Source: an uncultured Bacillota bacterium (GTDB taxonomy: Bacteria; Bacillota_I; Bacilli_A; RFN20; CAG-288). From it: DNA of 64,000 nucleotides. The first letter of the stretch is position 1, and the number at the start of each line of letters is the position of its first letter. Positions 24,533-33,041 of this stretch are shown here, one piece after another. Under the pieces are notes generated by a model, which made no database searches, was not told the origin of the DNA, and saw nothing but the letters and a program-made list of their open reading frames with translations. The position numbers were made by a program, and so were the translations under genes. The stretch lies in the NCBI GenBank assembly GCA_949282275.1, contig CASDOO010000006.1, forward strand, positions 1-64,000, in the 5' to 3' direction.

Positions 24533-26461
24533 TTATTTCTTCTTCTTTTCCCAGCTCATGCTGTTGCCGCTGTGGACTTTGTAGGAGTCATCGAAGATGG
24601 CAACCTTGTTGATCGTCATGCTTTCCTTGAAGTCACCGGAAGAGACGGCGATTTCGTTCTTTCCTTCGTGGAGAGGCAGGCGGAAGGTGATGATCTTGTC
24701 TCCGCTCTTGGTCTCGACCTTCTTTCCGTCATGGAAGAGGGTGACTTCCCGGAGGGTGGTATAGACCTTGATTTCCGTCACTTTCTCGTGGCGGTTGATA
24801 TAGCGGGTTCCGCAGAGATGGAGGAACTTTTCCTGGCTCCAATAGGCCTTGTAGAGATAGAAGGCATCCTTCTTCAGTTTTCTGTCGAAGGTGACAAGTC
24901 CCTTGTGGTTCTTTCCGGGATCGCCTCCCTGGTCCCTTCCGTCCGATCCGAAGTCGAACATGTTCCAGACATGCGTGGCCCAGAGGTAGGGATGTCTTTC
25001 GAAGCATTCCAGAAGGTGCTCATGGTAGATGCACTGGTATTCTTCCGTGTTGTCGAAGCGTTTCGGCTTGGGAGAATGGAGATTGGGCATGCCTTCGGCA
25101 CCGTATTCGGAATAGCCAAGGACTCTCTTGGGATAGAGGAAGTGGAAGAAGGAAATCCAGAGGTCGTTGAGGAAGAAGAAGGGGACATACCAGCCAAGGT
25201 AGAGGTTCCAGGAGACGATGTCGGTCAAGTGGGCCGTCTTGTCGAAGGGCGTGCACATGGCATAGCAGGCAAGGGTCGTCTTCCTGTTGGGATCAATCTC
25301 GTGGAGCATGTCATTGAGGCGATGATGGAGGCTAAGCATGGCCTTGCGGTTCTTGTTGACCATGGTGATTTCGTTGGAAACGCCCCAGACGACGATGGAA
25401 GGATGGTTGTATTGCTGATAGACGAGTTCCTTCATCTGCTGGATGGCATTCTCGTCGCCGTTTGCGAGATGCTTGGAAATATAGGGGATTTCCGCCCAGA
25501 CGATCATGCCCTTCTCGTCGCAGAGATCATAGAAGAGATCATCGTGCTGGTAATGGGCAAGACGGACGGTGTTGGCGCCGACTTCCTCGATCATGGCCAT
25601 GTCCTCGATGTGGTCTTCCCTGGAGATGGCGTTTCCCTTTCCGAGGCGGTCTTGATGCCTGGAGACGCCACGCAGAGGGTAGAGACGTCCATTGAGGAAG
25701 AATCCCTTCTTGCTGTCGAAGGAGAAGGTGCGGAATCCGAAGCGGCTGGAGACCTCGTCAAGGATCGTGCCATCCTCATCGACAAGGCGGGCAAGTGCGG
25801 TATAGAGATAGGGGTCTTTCCTTCCGTCCCAGAGATGGACGTTCTCGATCGTTCCCGTTTCGTTGTTCTTGAGATGGAGGACGATGTTTCCGTCCTTGTC
25901 CTGGATTTCGATTTCGACTTTCTTGGCGCTCTTCGTGAAAGCGTGGACGGTGACTTCTCCCTTGGAGTCCTTGGGAAGGGCATCGATCTGAATGGCCTTG
26001 CTCCCGAAGTAGTCTAGGTCGAAATGGTCTTCGGGAACCTGGATCAGGTTGACGTCGCGATAGATGCCGCCATAGAAGGTGAAGTCCGCCTTCTGCGGAT
26101 AGACCCTGTCGTTTTCCCTGTTGTCGACGAGGACCTTGAGAACGTTTTCCGTCTCGAGGGCCGGAGTGAGGTCGATACGGAAAGAGGAATAGCCGCCATC
26201 GTGCTTTCCGATTTCCTTCTCGTTGAGGAAAACGCGGCAAGAGGCGTTGACACCCTTGAATTCGATATAGAGCCTATCCCCATCCTTCATCTCGGGACGC
26301 TGGAAGCTGCGGGAGTAGATGGCTTCTCCCCGATAGTAGTCGCCACCGCCGTCCTGGCCATCGAGGGCATTCCAGGTGTGGGGGATGGTGATGTTTTCCG
26401 CCGTTTGGGTTCTGGGATCGACGAAGATCCAGTCGGCATTAATGTTCGTTACCTTACGCAT
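24533..26461 (-). CDS. GH2 glycosidase, likely beta-glucuronidase (beta-galactosidase possible)
   Basis: 642 residues without signal peptide, so cytoplasmic. A sugar-binding beta-sandwich (about 1-165) is followed by an Ig-like domain and a TIM barrel. Catalytic motifs: VVWGVSNEI (acid/base Glu, about 360-368) and GYSEYGAEGMP (nucleophile Glu, about 446-456). An N-H-K-G motif near residue 528 fits the NxK carboxylate-recognition motif of glucuronidases, though similar NDKG motifs also occur in GH2 galactosidases. The glucuronate pathway next door favours glucuronides. AAGGAG precedes the ATG, and a cre-like site and TAGAAT lie upstream. It ends with an extra C-terminal domain. Confidence 0.85.
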   Translation of the reverse strand: MRKVTNINADWIFVDPRTQTAENITIPHTWNALDGQDGGGDYYRGEAIYSRSFQRPEMKDGDRLYIEFKGVNASCRVFLNEKEIGKHDGGYSSFRIDLTPALETENVLKVLVDNRENDRVYPQKADFTFYGGIYRDVNLIQVPEDHFDLDYFGSKAIQIDALPKDSKGEVTVHAFTKSAKKVEIEIQDKDGNIVLHLKNNETGTIENVHLWDGRKDPYLYTALARLVDEDGTILDEVSSRFGFRTFSFDSKKGFFLNGRLYPLRGVSRHQDRLGKGNAISREDHIEDMAMIEEVGANTVRLAHYQHDDLFYDLCDEKGMIVWAEIPYISKHLANGDENAIQQMKELVYQQYNHPSIVVWGVSNEITMVNKNRKAMLSLHHRLNDMLHEIDPNRKTTLACYAMCTPFDKTAHLTDIVSWNLYLGWYVPFFFLNDLWISFFHFLYPKRVLGYSEYGAEGMPNLHSPKPKRFDNTEEYQCIYHEHLLECFERHPYLWATHVWNMFDFGSDGRDQGGDPGKNHKGLVTFDRKLKKDAFYLYKAYWSQEKFLHLCGTRYINRHEKVTEIKVYTTLREVTLFHDGKKVETKSGDKIITFRLPLHEGKNEIAVSSGDFKESMTINKVAIFDDSYKVHSGNSMSWEKKKK

Positions 26462-26502
26462 GCAAAAGTCTCCTTACCTCTTTATTCTAAGGGAGGCAGA
26501 AA

Positions 26503-26517
26503 ATGTAAGCGATTGCA
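26503..26517 (-). promoter_or_regulatory. cre-like CcpA site before the GH2 gene
   Basis: ATGTAAGCGATTGCA (plus strand) fits WTGNAARCGNWWWCA at 14 of 15 positions. It lies just upstream of the -10 TAGAAT (26484-26489, minus), where a repressor would block the promoter. Confidence 0.65.
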
Positions 26518-26546
26518 ATAAAGTCACAAAAGTCTTGCAAAAAGGA

Positions 26547-27332
26547 TTATACGGTTTCCTTTTTCTTCTTTCCGATGCCGATGATTTTCGTATATTCGCG
26601 ATAGAAAGTCGAATAGTTGTCGAAGCCGAAATAGTCGGCGGCGACGGTTTTCTTGACGCCGCTGAGGATCATGTGGTGGGCGGCAATGATCTTTTTGGAG
26701 CGAACATACTGCATGATGGGGGTCTTCATGTTCTTCTTGAAGCAGTTGGAAAGATAGGACTTGGAGAAGTTGAAATGATTGCAGAGCGTTTCCAAGGTGA
26801 TGCTTTCCTGGAGATGGGAGTCGATGTAGTCGATGATGGAACGGATGATGTCGTTTTGCCTTGTCGCTGGCGGAATGCTGTTGCTCTCCTTGGAAAGAAG
26901 GACGAGGAGCTTGATCAGTTCGGAAAGGAAAAGCGCATAGACCTCGTTTTGATCCTGGAATTGCTGGACGTAGTCATCGAGGCTATTGAAATTGAGGAAG
27001 AATTTCATCGTGTCCGTATGGAAGGAATAGAGCTTGTGGATCCTTTCGGCCAAAAAAGGCGGAAGGATCGTATCCGGGAATTTGAGGACGTATCGTTCGT
27101 ATGGGACCTGAAGATCGCAGACGGCGAAATGATATTTTCCGCTCGGGATGATGACGATGTTTCCGGGCTGAAGCTGTCGGCTTTCCGATTCCACATGGTA
27201 AACGACGTCCCCTTTGACGAAGTAGAGGATCTCGTTGAAATAATGCATGTGCCGCTCGAAGTTCTCGCTGGGCGTGGTCGAATTGTCCAGCTTGTGGGCA
27301 AAGTCGACGTCCTTATAAACAAAACTAAACAT
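26547..27332 (-). CDS. AraC-family regulator of the glucuronate genes
   Basis: 261 residues. The N-terminal cupin-like sensor (about 20-110) contains ERHMHYFNEILYFVKG and LQPGNIVIIPSGKYH. The C-terminal AraC double helix-turn-helix (about 165-257) includes NHFNFSKSYLSNCFKKNMK and VAADYFGFDNYSTFYREY. It lies between the GH2 gene and the divergent uxuA operon, so it probably senses a uronic acid or intermediate and activates one or both. TATAAT lies about 30 nt before the ATG. The ribosome site is weak. Confidence 0.9.
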   Translation of the reverse strand: MFSFVYKDVDFAHKLDNSTTPSENFERHMHYFNEILYFVKGDVVYHVESESRQLQPGNIVIIPSGKYHFAVCDLQVPYERYVLKFPDTILPPFLAERIHKLYSFHTDTMKFFLNFNSLDDYVQQFQDQNEVYALFLSELIKLLVLLSKESNSIPPATRQNDIIRSIIDYIDSHLQESITLETLCNHFNFSKSYLSNCFKKNMKTPIMQYVRSKKIIAAHHMILSGVKKTVAADYFGFDNYSTFYREYTKIIGIGKKKKETV

Positions 27333-27376
27333 ATTGATTCGATGATTCCTATTTTGATTATAAAGTCGAGAAATTG

Positions 27377-27390
27377 ATTTGCAAGCAAAT
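27377..27390. promoter_or_regulatory. Inverted repeat in the araC-uxuA divergent region
   Basis: ATTTGC-AA-GCAAAT, a perfect 6 bp inverted repeat with a 2 bp centre, about 40-50 bp from either promoter. Candidate operator for the AraC protein or another regulator. Confidence 0.45.
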
Positions 27391-27429
27391 TTAGATAAAA
27401 TTGCAATTCATTTGTTGATAGCCCTTTCT

Positions 27430-27435
27430 ATAATG
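27430..27435 (+). promoter_or_regulatory. -10 box of the uxu/kdg operon
   Basis: TATAAT about 40 nt before uxuA (within ttctataatg). No consensus -35 is correctly spaced, as expected for an activator-dependent promoter. Confidence 0.45.
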
Positions 27436-27474
27436 AAGGCAATAGGACGAGACGTATCGAAAAGGAGTTCCACG

Positions 27475-28527
27475 ATGAAGCTGACATTCCGCTGGTACGG
27501 GGAAGACGATAGCATCCCCTTGGAGTACATCCGACAGATCCCGGGCATGACGGGAGTCGTCACCGCCCTCTATGACACAAAGCCTGGCATGGCATGGAAG
27601 GAAGAATCCATCCAAAGGCAGAAGGCCCTCTGCGACAAGGCTGGCCTTGAAATGGAAGTCATCGAATCCATTCCCGTTTCCGAGGACATCAAGCTCGGAA
27701 AACCGACGCGCGACGAGCATATCGAAAACTATATCCACAATATCCGTCTCGTTGCCAAGTATGGCGTCAAGTGCATTTGCTATAACTTCATGCCTGTCTT
27801 CGATTGGCTGAGAACCACTATGTATTATAAGAATGAAGATGGGTCGACTTCCCTGGCCTATCTCCATGAAGACTTCCTTAAGGTCGATCCGCATAACCTG
27901 CATCTTCCCGGATGGGATGAAAGCTATTCCCAGGAAGAACTTCAATCTCTTTTGGAAGCCTATCGGAACATCTCCCACGACAAGCTTTTCGAGAATCTTG
28001 TCTATTTCCTTGAGAAGATCATTCCCGTTTGCGAAGAATGCCATGTCAACATGGCTATCCATCCCGATGATCCGCCGTGGGACGTTTTCTCCCTTCCGCG
28101 CATCATCTCCAACGAGGAAGACCTCGACAGGCTCTTTGCTGCCGTTCCCAGCACGAGAAACGGTCTGACCCTCTGCACGGGGTCCTTCGGTGCCTCGCGG
28201 AAGAACGACCTGGTCCACATGGCGGGCAAGTATGCCAAGGAAGGACGGATTCACTTCGCCCACCTTCGCAACGTCCGTTATCTGGGTGACGAAGACTCCT
28301 TCGTCGAGGCCGGTCATCTTAGCGACATGGGCTCTCTGGACATGGCTAGGATCGTCACGGCCTTGGTCGACAACGGATTCGATGGTTATGTCCGTCCCGA
28401 TCACGGAAGGAATGTCTTCGGCGAGGATGCCAAGCCCGGCTATGGTCTCTACGACAGGGCGCTTGGCGCATGCTATCTGAATGGTCTGTTCGAAATGGCC
28501 GATAAAAGAAAAAGGAGGCTCCTATGA
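27475..28527 (+). CDS. uxuA: D-mannonate dehydratase
   Basis: Dehydrates D-mannonate to 2-keto-3-deoxygluconate. 350 residues, normal length. Opens with the family sequence MKLTFRWYG-DD-IPLEYIRQIPG and contains KYGVKCICYNFMPVFDW and a CTGSFG segment, as in UxuA. AAAGGAG lies before the ATG at 27475. First gene of a five-gene operon. Overlaps uxuB by 4 bp. Confidence 0.95.
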   Translation: MKLTFRWYGEDDSIPLEYIRQIPGMTGVVTALYDTKPGMAWKEESIQRQKALCDKAGLEMEVIESIPVSEDIKLGKPTRDEHIENYIHNIRLVAKYGVKCICYNFMPVFDWLRTTMYYKNEDGSTSLAYLHEDFLKVDPHNLHLPGWDESYSQEELQSLLEAYRNISHDKLFENLVYFLEKIIPVCEECHVNMAIHPDDPPWDVFSLPRIISNEEDLDRLFAAVPSTRNGLTLCTGSFGASRKNDLVHMAGKYAKEGRIHFAHLRNVRYLGDEDSFVEAGHLSDMGSLDMARIVTALVDNGFDGYVRPDHGRNVFGEDAKPGYGLYDRALGACYLNGLFEMADKRKRRLL

Positions 28528-29384
28528 AATACGAAGATTTGCCCTTGGGCGTGAAGCTTGCAGATAAGGTCGTTGCCGTGACGGGTGGCGGAGGCGTCAT
28601 CTGTTCGGAACTGTGCCGTGCGATTTCCGCAGCCGGTGCCAAAGTCGCCGTTCTCGATTTGCGTCTGGAAAGTGCCGAAAAGACGGCAAAGGCCATCCGC
28701 GAAGAAGGACAGGTCGCCTATGGCTACGAAGCGAACGTCCTTGATGCCGAAAGCCTCAGGAAAGCCCATGAGGCCATCGACAGGGACCTTGGAAAGATCG
28801 ACATCTTGATCAACGGTGCCGGCGGAAACAACGCCAAGGCCAATACCGACAAGGAATACTACGAGGCTGGGGACATCGACAATCCGGAACTGAAGTCCTT
28901 CTTCGACCTGGATCCCAACGGCGTCTCCTTCGTCTTCAACCTGAACTTCCTTGGGACCCTCCTTCCGACCCAGGAATTCTCCAAGGACATGCTTGGAAGA
29001 AAGGGATGCAGCGTCCTTAACATTTCCAGCATGAATGCCTTCACCCCTCTGACGAAGATTCCGGCCTATTCCGGTGCCAAGGCCGCCGTCAGCAATTTCA
29101 CCAAGTGGCTTGCCGTCCATTTCTCCAAGGTCGGCATCCGCGTCAATGCCATTGCCCCGGGCTTCTTCTCCACCGCACAGAACAAGAACCTTCTCTGGAA
29201 TGCCGACGGCACGCCGACGGCCCGTACCGGAAAGATCATCGCCGCTACGCCGATGGGACGCTTCGGAGAGGCCGAGGAACTTGTCGGAGCGACTCTCTTC
29301 CTTCTTAGCGATGCCGCCAGTTCCTTCATTACCGGCGTCGTCCTTCCGATCGATGGCGGTTTCTCCAGCTACTCGGGAGTCTAA
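28524..29384 (+). CDS. uxuB: D-fructuronate reductase, short-chain dehydrogenase type
   Basis: Reduces fructuronate to mannonate with NAD(P)H. 286-residue SDR protein: cofactor motif VTGGGGVICSELC (about 20), NGAGG (about 97), catalytic Ser of NISSM (about 171), and Y-x-x-x-K in AYSGAKAA (about 185-190). This is the SDR form found in Bacillota rather than the long mannitol-dehydrogenase form of E. coli. The symbol rests on operon position. Confidence 0.9.
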   Translation: MKYEDLPLGVKLADKVVAVTGGGGVICSELCRAISAAGAKVAVLDLRLESAEKTAKAIREEGQVAYGYEANVLDAESLRKAHEAIDRDLGKIDILINGAGGNNAKANTDKEYYEAGDIDNPELKSFFDLDPNGVSFVFNLNFLGTLLPTQEFSKDMLGRKGCSVLNISSMNAFTPLTKIPAYSGAKAAVSNFTKWLAVHFSKVGIRVNAIAPGFFSTAQNKNLLWNADGTPTARTGKIIAATPMGRFGEAEELVGATLFLLSDAASSFITGVVLPIDGGFSSYSGV

Positions 29385-29387
29385 GGA

Positions 29388-30809
29388 ATGAAAGCCTTCA
29401 ACGATAGCGATTTCCTCCTGACGAACGAAACGGCAAAGAAACTCTTTCACGGACAGGCCGAAAACCTTCCGATCTTCGATTTCCACTGCCATCTCCCCAT
29501 CGAGGAAATCTACGAGGACCGTGTCTATGAGTCCATTACCGACCTGTGGCTTGTCGACAAGAAGAACGGCAAGGCCTTCGGAGACCACTACAAGTGGCGC
29601 TTGATGCGTGCCCATGGCGTTTCCGAGGAATTCATCACCGGCGACGCCTCCAAGAAGGAGAAGTTCCTCGCTTGGGCGGACACTGTCGAAAACGCCTTCC
29701 TCAATCCCCTCTATCACTGGTCCCACTTGGAACTGAAGAAGTACTTCGGCATCGAGGAATGCCTCACTCGGGACAATGCCGAGGACATCTACGAGCGGAT
29801 GAATGCCAAGCTTTCCGGACTTTCCGTCCGCCGTCTTCTCGAGATGAGCCATGTCGATACGCTCTATACGACAGACGATCCGCTTTCCGACCTTTCCTAC
29901 CACAAGCTTCTGAAGAAGGATTCCTCCTTCCATGTCCATGTCCTTCCCGCCTTCCGTGCCGATGACTTCCTCAAGGCCTATCATCCGGACTTCCCCAGGA
30001 AGATCCAGATGCTCAGCGCCAAGGTCGGCTATTCCATCGAAAGCATGGAAGATCTCAAGAAGGCGTTGGAGGAAAGGCTTTGTTACTTCCAGGAGAACGG
30101 CTGCCGCGCCTTCGATGTTTCCTTCGAGGATTTCCTCTATGTCCCCGCGACGAAGGAGGAAACCGAGGAAGTCTTCCATAAGGCGATGATGGGAAAGAAG
30201 CTGACGGAGAGGGAAGTCGGAATCTACATGGCCGACATCCTTCTCTTCCTTGGCGAAGCCTGCAAGAGACATTGCTTCGTCATGCAGCTTCACATCAAGG
30301 CGTTGCGGAACCTCAATTCCCATGCCTTCGCCACGCTGGGCTGCGATAGCGGATACGATGCCATTTCCGACTCCAGCCTCATACGTCCGCTTTCCCATTT
30401 CATTGATGACTTGGAAAAGAAGGATTCCCTCTACAAGACGATTATCTATCCTCTGGATAGCCGTGACTATGAGACCGTGCTTGCGATGATCGGTTGCTTC
30501 CAGAAAGCCCCTTATCCCTCCAAGATCCAGTTCGGGGCCGCCTGGTGGTTCAACGATCACAAGGAAGGCATGGAAAGACAGATGCGCAATCTTGCCGAAT
30601 ATGGTCTTCTTCCCCACTTCGTCGGCATGCTGACGGATTCAAGGAGCTTCCTCAGCTATGCCCGCCACGAATACTTCCGCCGGATCCTTGCGAACCTCAT
30701 TGGCAAGGCCGTCGAGGAAGGGGAATATCCCAACAAGGAGGAGCGTCTTAGCAAGATGGTTCGGGACATCGGATTCGAAAATGCCGTGAATTTCTTTACG
30801 AAGGATTGA
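29388..30809 (+). CDS. uxaC: Glucuronate isomerase
   Basis: Isomerises D-glucuronate to D-fructuronate. 473 residues, standard length. The amidohydrolase-like motif FDFHCHLP (about 29-36) supplies metal ligands, followed by the family segment DHYKWRLMRAHGVSEEFITGDAS and NPLYHWSHLELKKYFGI. The ATG lies 3 bp after the uxuB stop, with GGGAG near 29375. The absence of UxaB and UxaA homologues indicates a glucuronate rather than galacturonate route. Confidence 0.96.
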   Translation: MKAFNDSDFLLTNETAKKLFHGQAENLPIFDFHCHLPIEEIYEDRVYESITDLWLVDKKNGKAFGDHYKWRLMRAHGVSEEFITGDASKKEKFLAWADTVENAFLNPLYHWSHLELKKYFGIEECLTRDNAEDIYERMNAKLSGLSVRRLLEMSHVDTLYTTDDPLSDLSYHKLLKKDSSFHVHVLPAFRADDFLKAYHPDFPRKIQMLSAKVGYSIESMEDLKKALEERLCYFQENGCRAFDVSFEDFLYVPATKEETEEVFHKAMMGKKLTEREVGIYMADILLFLGEACKRHCFVMQLHIKALRNLNSHAFATLGCDSGYDAISDSSLIRPLSHFIDDLEKKDSLYKTIIYPLDSRDYETVLAMIGCFQKAPYPSKIQFGAAWWFNDHKEGMERQMRNLAEYGLLPHFVGMLTDSRSFLSYARHEYFRRILANLIGKAVEEGEYPNKEERLSKMVRDIGFENAVNFFTKD

Positions 30810-30824
30810 AAGAAGGATTGAAAT

Positions 30825-31427
30825 ATGGATTTCTTTGATCGGATTCATGAATTGAAGGTCGTTCCCGTCGTTGTCCTCAACAGCGTCGAGGAAGTCGAGG
30901 AGAAGGTCGGCGGACTGGTCGAGGGAAAGCTTCCCGTTGCCGAGATCACCTTCCGCACGGCCTGTGCCGCCGAGGCGATAAAAAAGGCCGTCGAACTCTA
31001 TCCGGAAGCCCTTATCGGCGCCGGTACCGTCATCGACAGGAAGCAGTGCGAGGAAGCCATCGCAAACGGTGCCAAGTTCATCGTCTCGCCCGGTCTTGTC
31101 GAGGAGGTCTCCCTCTGTTGCAAAGAAAAGGGCATTCCCTATCTTCCCGGCGTCGTCACCCCGACGGAGATCATCCAGGCCATCCATCTTGGCCACAATG
31201 TCGTCAAGTTCTTCCCGGCCAGCAACTATGGTGGCCTGAAGACCATCAAGAGCCTTGCCAGTGCCTTCCCCCAGCTTCGTTTCCTTCCCACGGGCGGAAT
31301 CGACCAGACGACTTACAAGGACTATCTTGCCTTTGACAAGATCGTCGCCGTCGGCGGATCCTGGATGATGAAGGGGACGCACGAGGAAATCGTCGCCAAG
31401 TGCCTTGCCATCCATGAAGGCCTTTAA
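30825..31427 (+). CDS. kdgA: 2-keto-3-deoxy-6-phosphogluconate aldolase
   Basis: Cleaves KDPG to pyruvate and glyceraldehyde-3-phosphate. 200 residues, class I aldolase of the KDPG/KHG family. EITFRT (about 43), GAGTV (about 66), and the Schiff-base Lys in VVKFFPAS (about 126-133), followed by LPTGGID. AAGGA upstream. Fourth gene of the operon. Confidence 0.95.
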   Translation: MDFFDRIHELKVVPVVVLNSVEEVEEKVGGLVEGKLPVAEITFRTACAAEAIKKAVELYPEALIGAGTVIDRKQCEEAIANGAKFIVSPGLVEEVSLCCKEKGIPYLPGVVTPTEIIQAIHLGHNVVKFFPASNYGGLKTIKSLASAFPQLRFLPTGGIDQTTYKDYLAFDKIVAVGGSWMMKGTHEEIVAKCLAIHEGL

Positions 31428-31455
31428 TCGAAAAGGAAACAAAGGAGAAACAAAT

Positions 31456-32481
31456 ATGGCTAAGATCGTTACAATGGGCGAGATCATGCTTCGCCTTTCG
31501 ACGCCGGGCTTCACCCGCTTTGTCCAGGCCGACAGCTTCGATGTCTGCTATGGCGGCGGCGAGGCCAATGTTGCCCTCTCCCTTTCCAACTACGGCCATG
31601 AAGCCTACTTCGTCAGCAAGGTTCCCGACAACGACATCGGACAGAGCGCCATCAATTCCCTGAGGGCCTTTGGCGTCCATACCGAGCATATCGTCCGCGG
31701 CGGCGAGAGACTTGGCATCTACTATCTGGAGACCGGCGCAAGCATGCGCCCCTCCAAGGTCATCTATGACCGTGCCCACTCTGCCATTGCCGAGGCCGAT
31801 CCCTCCGATTTCGACTTCGATGCCATCTTCGAGGGAAAGGACTGGTTCCACTTCACGGGAATCACGCCGGCCATCTCCGAGAAGGGCGAGAGGCTCACCC
31901 GTCTTGCCTGCGAGGCCGCCAAGAGGCATGGCCTGACCATCTCCTGCGATCTCAACTTCCGCAAGAAGCTTTGGAGCAGCGAGAAAGCCATCTCCGTCAT
32001 GACAAGCCTCATGCCCTATGTCGATGTCCTCATCGGCAACGAGGAAGACTGCGAGAAGTGCCTCGGCTTCAAGGCCGAGAAGAGCGATGTCACCAAGGGC
32101 GAGCTCAATCTTGGTGGCTATCAGGACGTCTTCACGAAGCTCAAGGAAAAGTTCGGCTTCCGCTACATGGCCACGTCCCTTCGCGAGTCCTATTCCGCAA
32201 GCGACAACGGCTGGTCCGCCCTTATCTATGACGGAAAGGAGTTCTATCATTCCCGTCAGTACGATATCCGTCTTGTCGATCGCGTCGGTGGTGGCGATTC
32301 CTTCTCCGCCGGCCTGATCCATGGTCTTATCGCCTATGAAGGCGACGAGAAGAAGGCATTGGAGTTTGCCGTTGCGGCAAGTGCCCTCAAGCAGACCATC
32401 CCTGGCGATGTCAACCACGTCGGCAAGGAAGAAGTCGAGACGTTGATGAATGGCGATGCGTCCGGAAGGGTCCAGAGATAG
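31456..32481 (+). CDS. kdgK: 2-keto-3-deoxygluconate kinase
   Basis: Phosphorylates KDG to KDPG. 341-residue PfkB-family kinase: a GGGEANVA segment (about 34-41), and the catalytic GGGDSFSAGLI near residue 277, with Asp as base. The ATG at 31456 has GGAG upstream. Last gene of the uxu/kdg operon, followed by a strong terminator. Confidence 0.94.
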   Translation: MAKIVTMGEIMLRLSTPGFTRFVQADSFDVCYGGGEANVALSLSNYGHEAYFVSKVPDNDIGQSAINSLRAFGVHTEHIVRGGERLGIYYLETGASMRPSKVIYDRAHSAIAEADPSDFDFDAIFEGKDWFHFTGITPAISEKGERLTRLACEAAKRHGLTISCDLNFRKKLWSSEKAISVMTSLMPYVDVLIGNEEDCEKCLGFKAEKSDVTKGELNLGGYQDVFTKLKEKFGFRYMATSLRESYSASDNGWSALIYDGKEFYHSRQYDIRLVDRVGGGDSFSAGLIHGLIAYEGDEKKALEFAVAASALKQTIPGDVNHVGKEEVETLMNGDASGRVQR

Positions 32482-32513
32482 GATTCCTTCAGTTCCGATA
32501 CCTCTTATTTTTG

Positions 32514-32549
32514 CCGGGTGGTTCTCCTCCCATAGGCCACCCGGTTTTT
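32514..32549 (+). terminator. Terminator of the uxu/kdg operon
   Basis: CCGGGTGG (32514-32521) pairs with CCACCCGG (32537-32544), then five T. Confidence 0.85.
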
Positions 32550-32850
32550 GTTTTCTGGAAAAAAGAATGAAACGACATCGAAATGCAATAAATGCGCATT
32601 TTCATTTTTTGTCTCGGAAACAGACAAGTTCCCAAAAACCAAGAGAGAATGAAATTCCGAAAAGCCCTTTTCGAAGACTTGCGTCCGGCGGGAAAAAGAA
32701 AGACGAAAAAGTGTTTTTGGTTCCGTTTTTGGTCGTTACTTCCTTTTTCTTATTGAAAGAATGCCTTTTTCCGGCAATGGATTGGGGGAGACATCCGTAA
32801 ATCAATGCGCCTTATCCATAAGGAAAAGACAGGAAGCCAAAATATCAAAA
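32550..32850. other. Non-coding stretch before the surface-glycan operon
   Basis: About 300 bp, increasingly AT-rich, with no convincing gene. Short open frames here have no ribosome site. Confidence 0.5.
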
Positions 32851-32900
32851 TTGACATTATCTTGACAAATGCAATACTTTTCCGACAAATTGACTATAAA
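32851..32900 (+). promoter_or_regulatory. Promoter region with repeated TTGAC motifs
   Basis: TTGACA at 32851-32856 and 32862-32867 (11 bp apart) and TTGACT at 32890-32895, followed by TATAAA. No pair has ideal spacing. Either alternative -35 boxes or operator repeats. Confidence 0.4.
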
Positions 32901-32944
32901 ATACGAATTGCAATCATTAAAAGTTTATATTGCTATCACGTTAC

Positions 32945-32960
32945 CTGAAAGCGCTTGCTA
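32945..32960 (+). promoter_or_regulatory. cre-like CcpA site of the surface-glycan operon
   Basis: TGAAAGCGCTTGCT fits TGNAARCGNWWWCA at 12 of 14 positions. It lies about 85 bp before the first ATG, downstream of the likely promoter, where binding would block transcription. Confidence 0.55.
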
Positions 32961-33041
32961 AAATGACTGCGTTGTCGGCAGTCCGTTTTGGCGGTTTTCC
33001 AAAGGCGAAAGCTGCTTCCGCTGTCGACTAAAGGAGGATAT

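Noticed and set aside
24572-26017. A 481-codon plus-strand frame across the GH2 gene
   Set aside because: Antisense shadow. The GH2 reading shows catalytic motifs and a ribosome site.
28473-30617. A 714-codon open frame antisense to uxuB and uxaC
   Set aside because: Same cause. The plus-strand genes are certain enzymes with full motifs.
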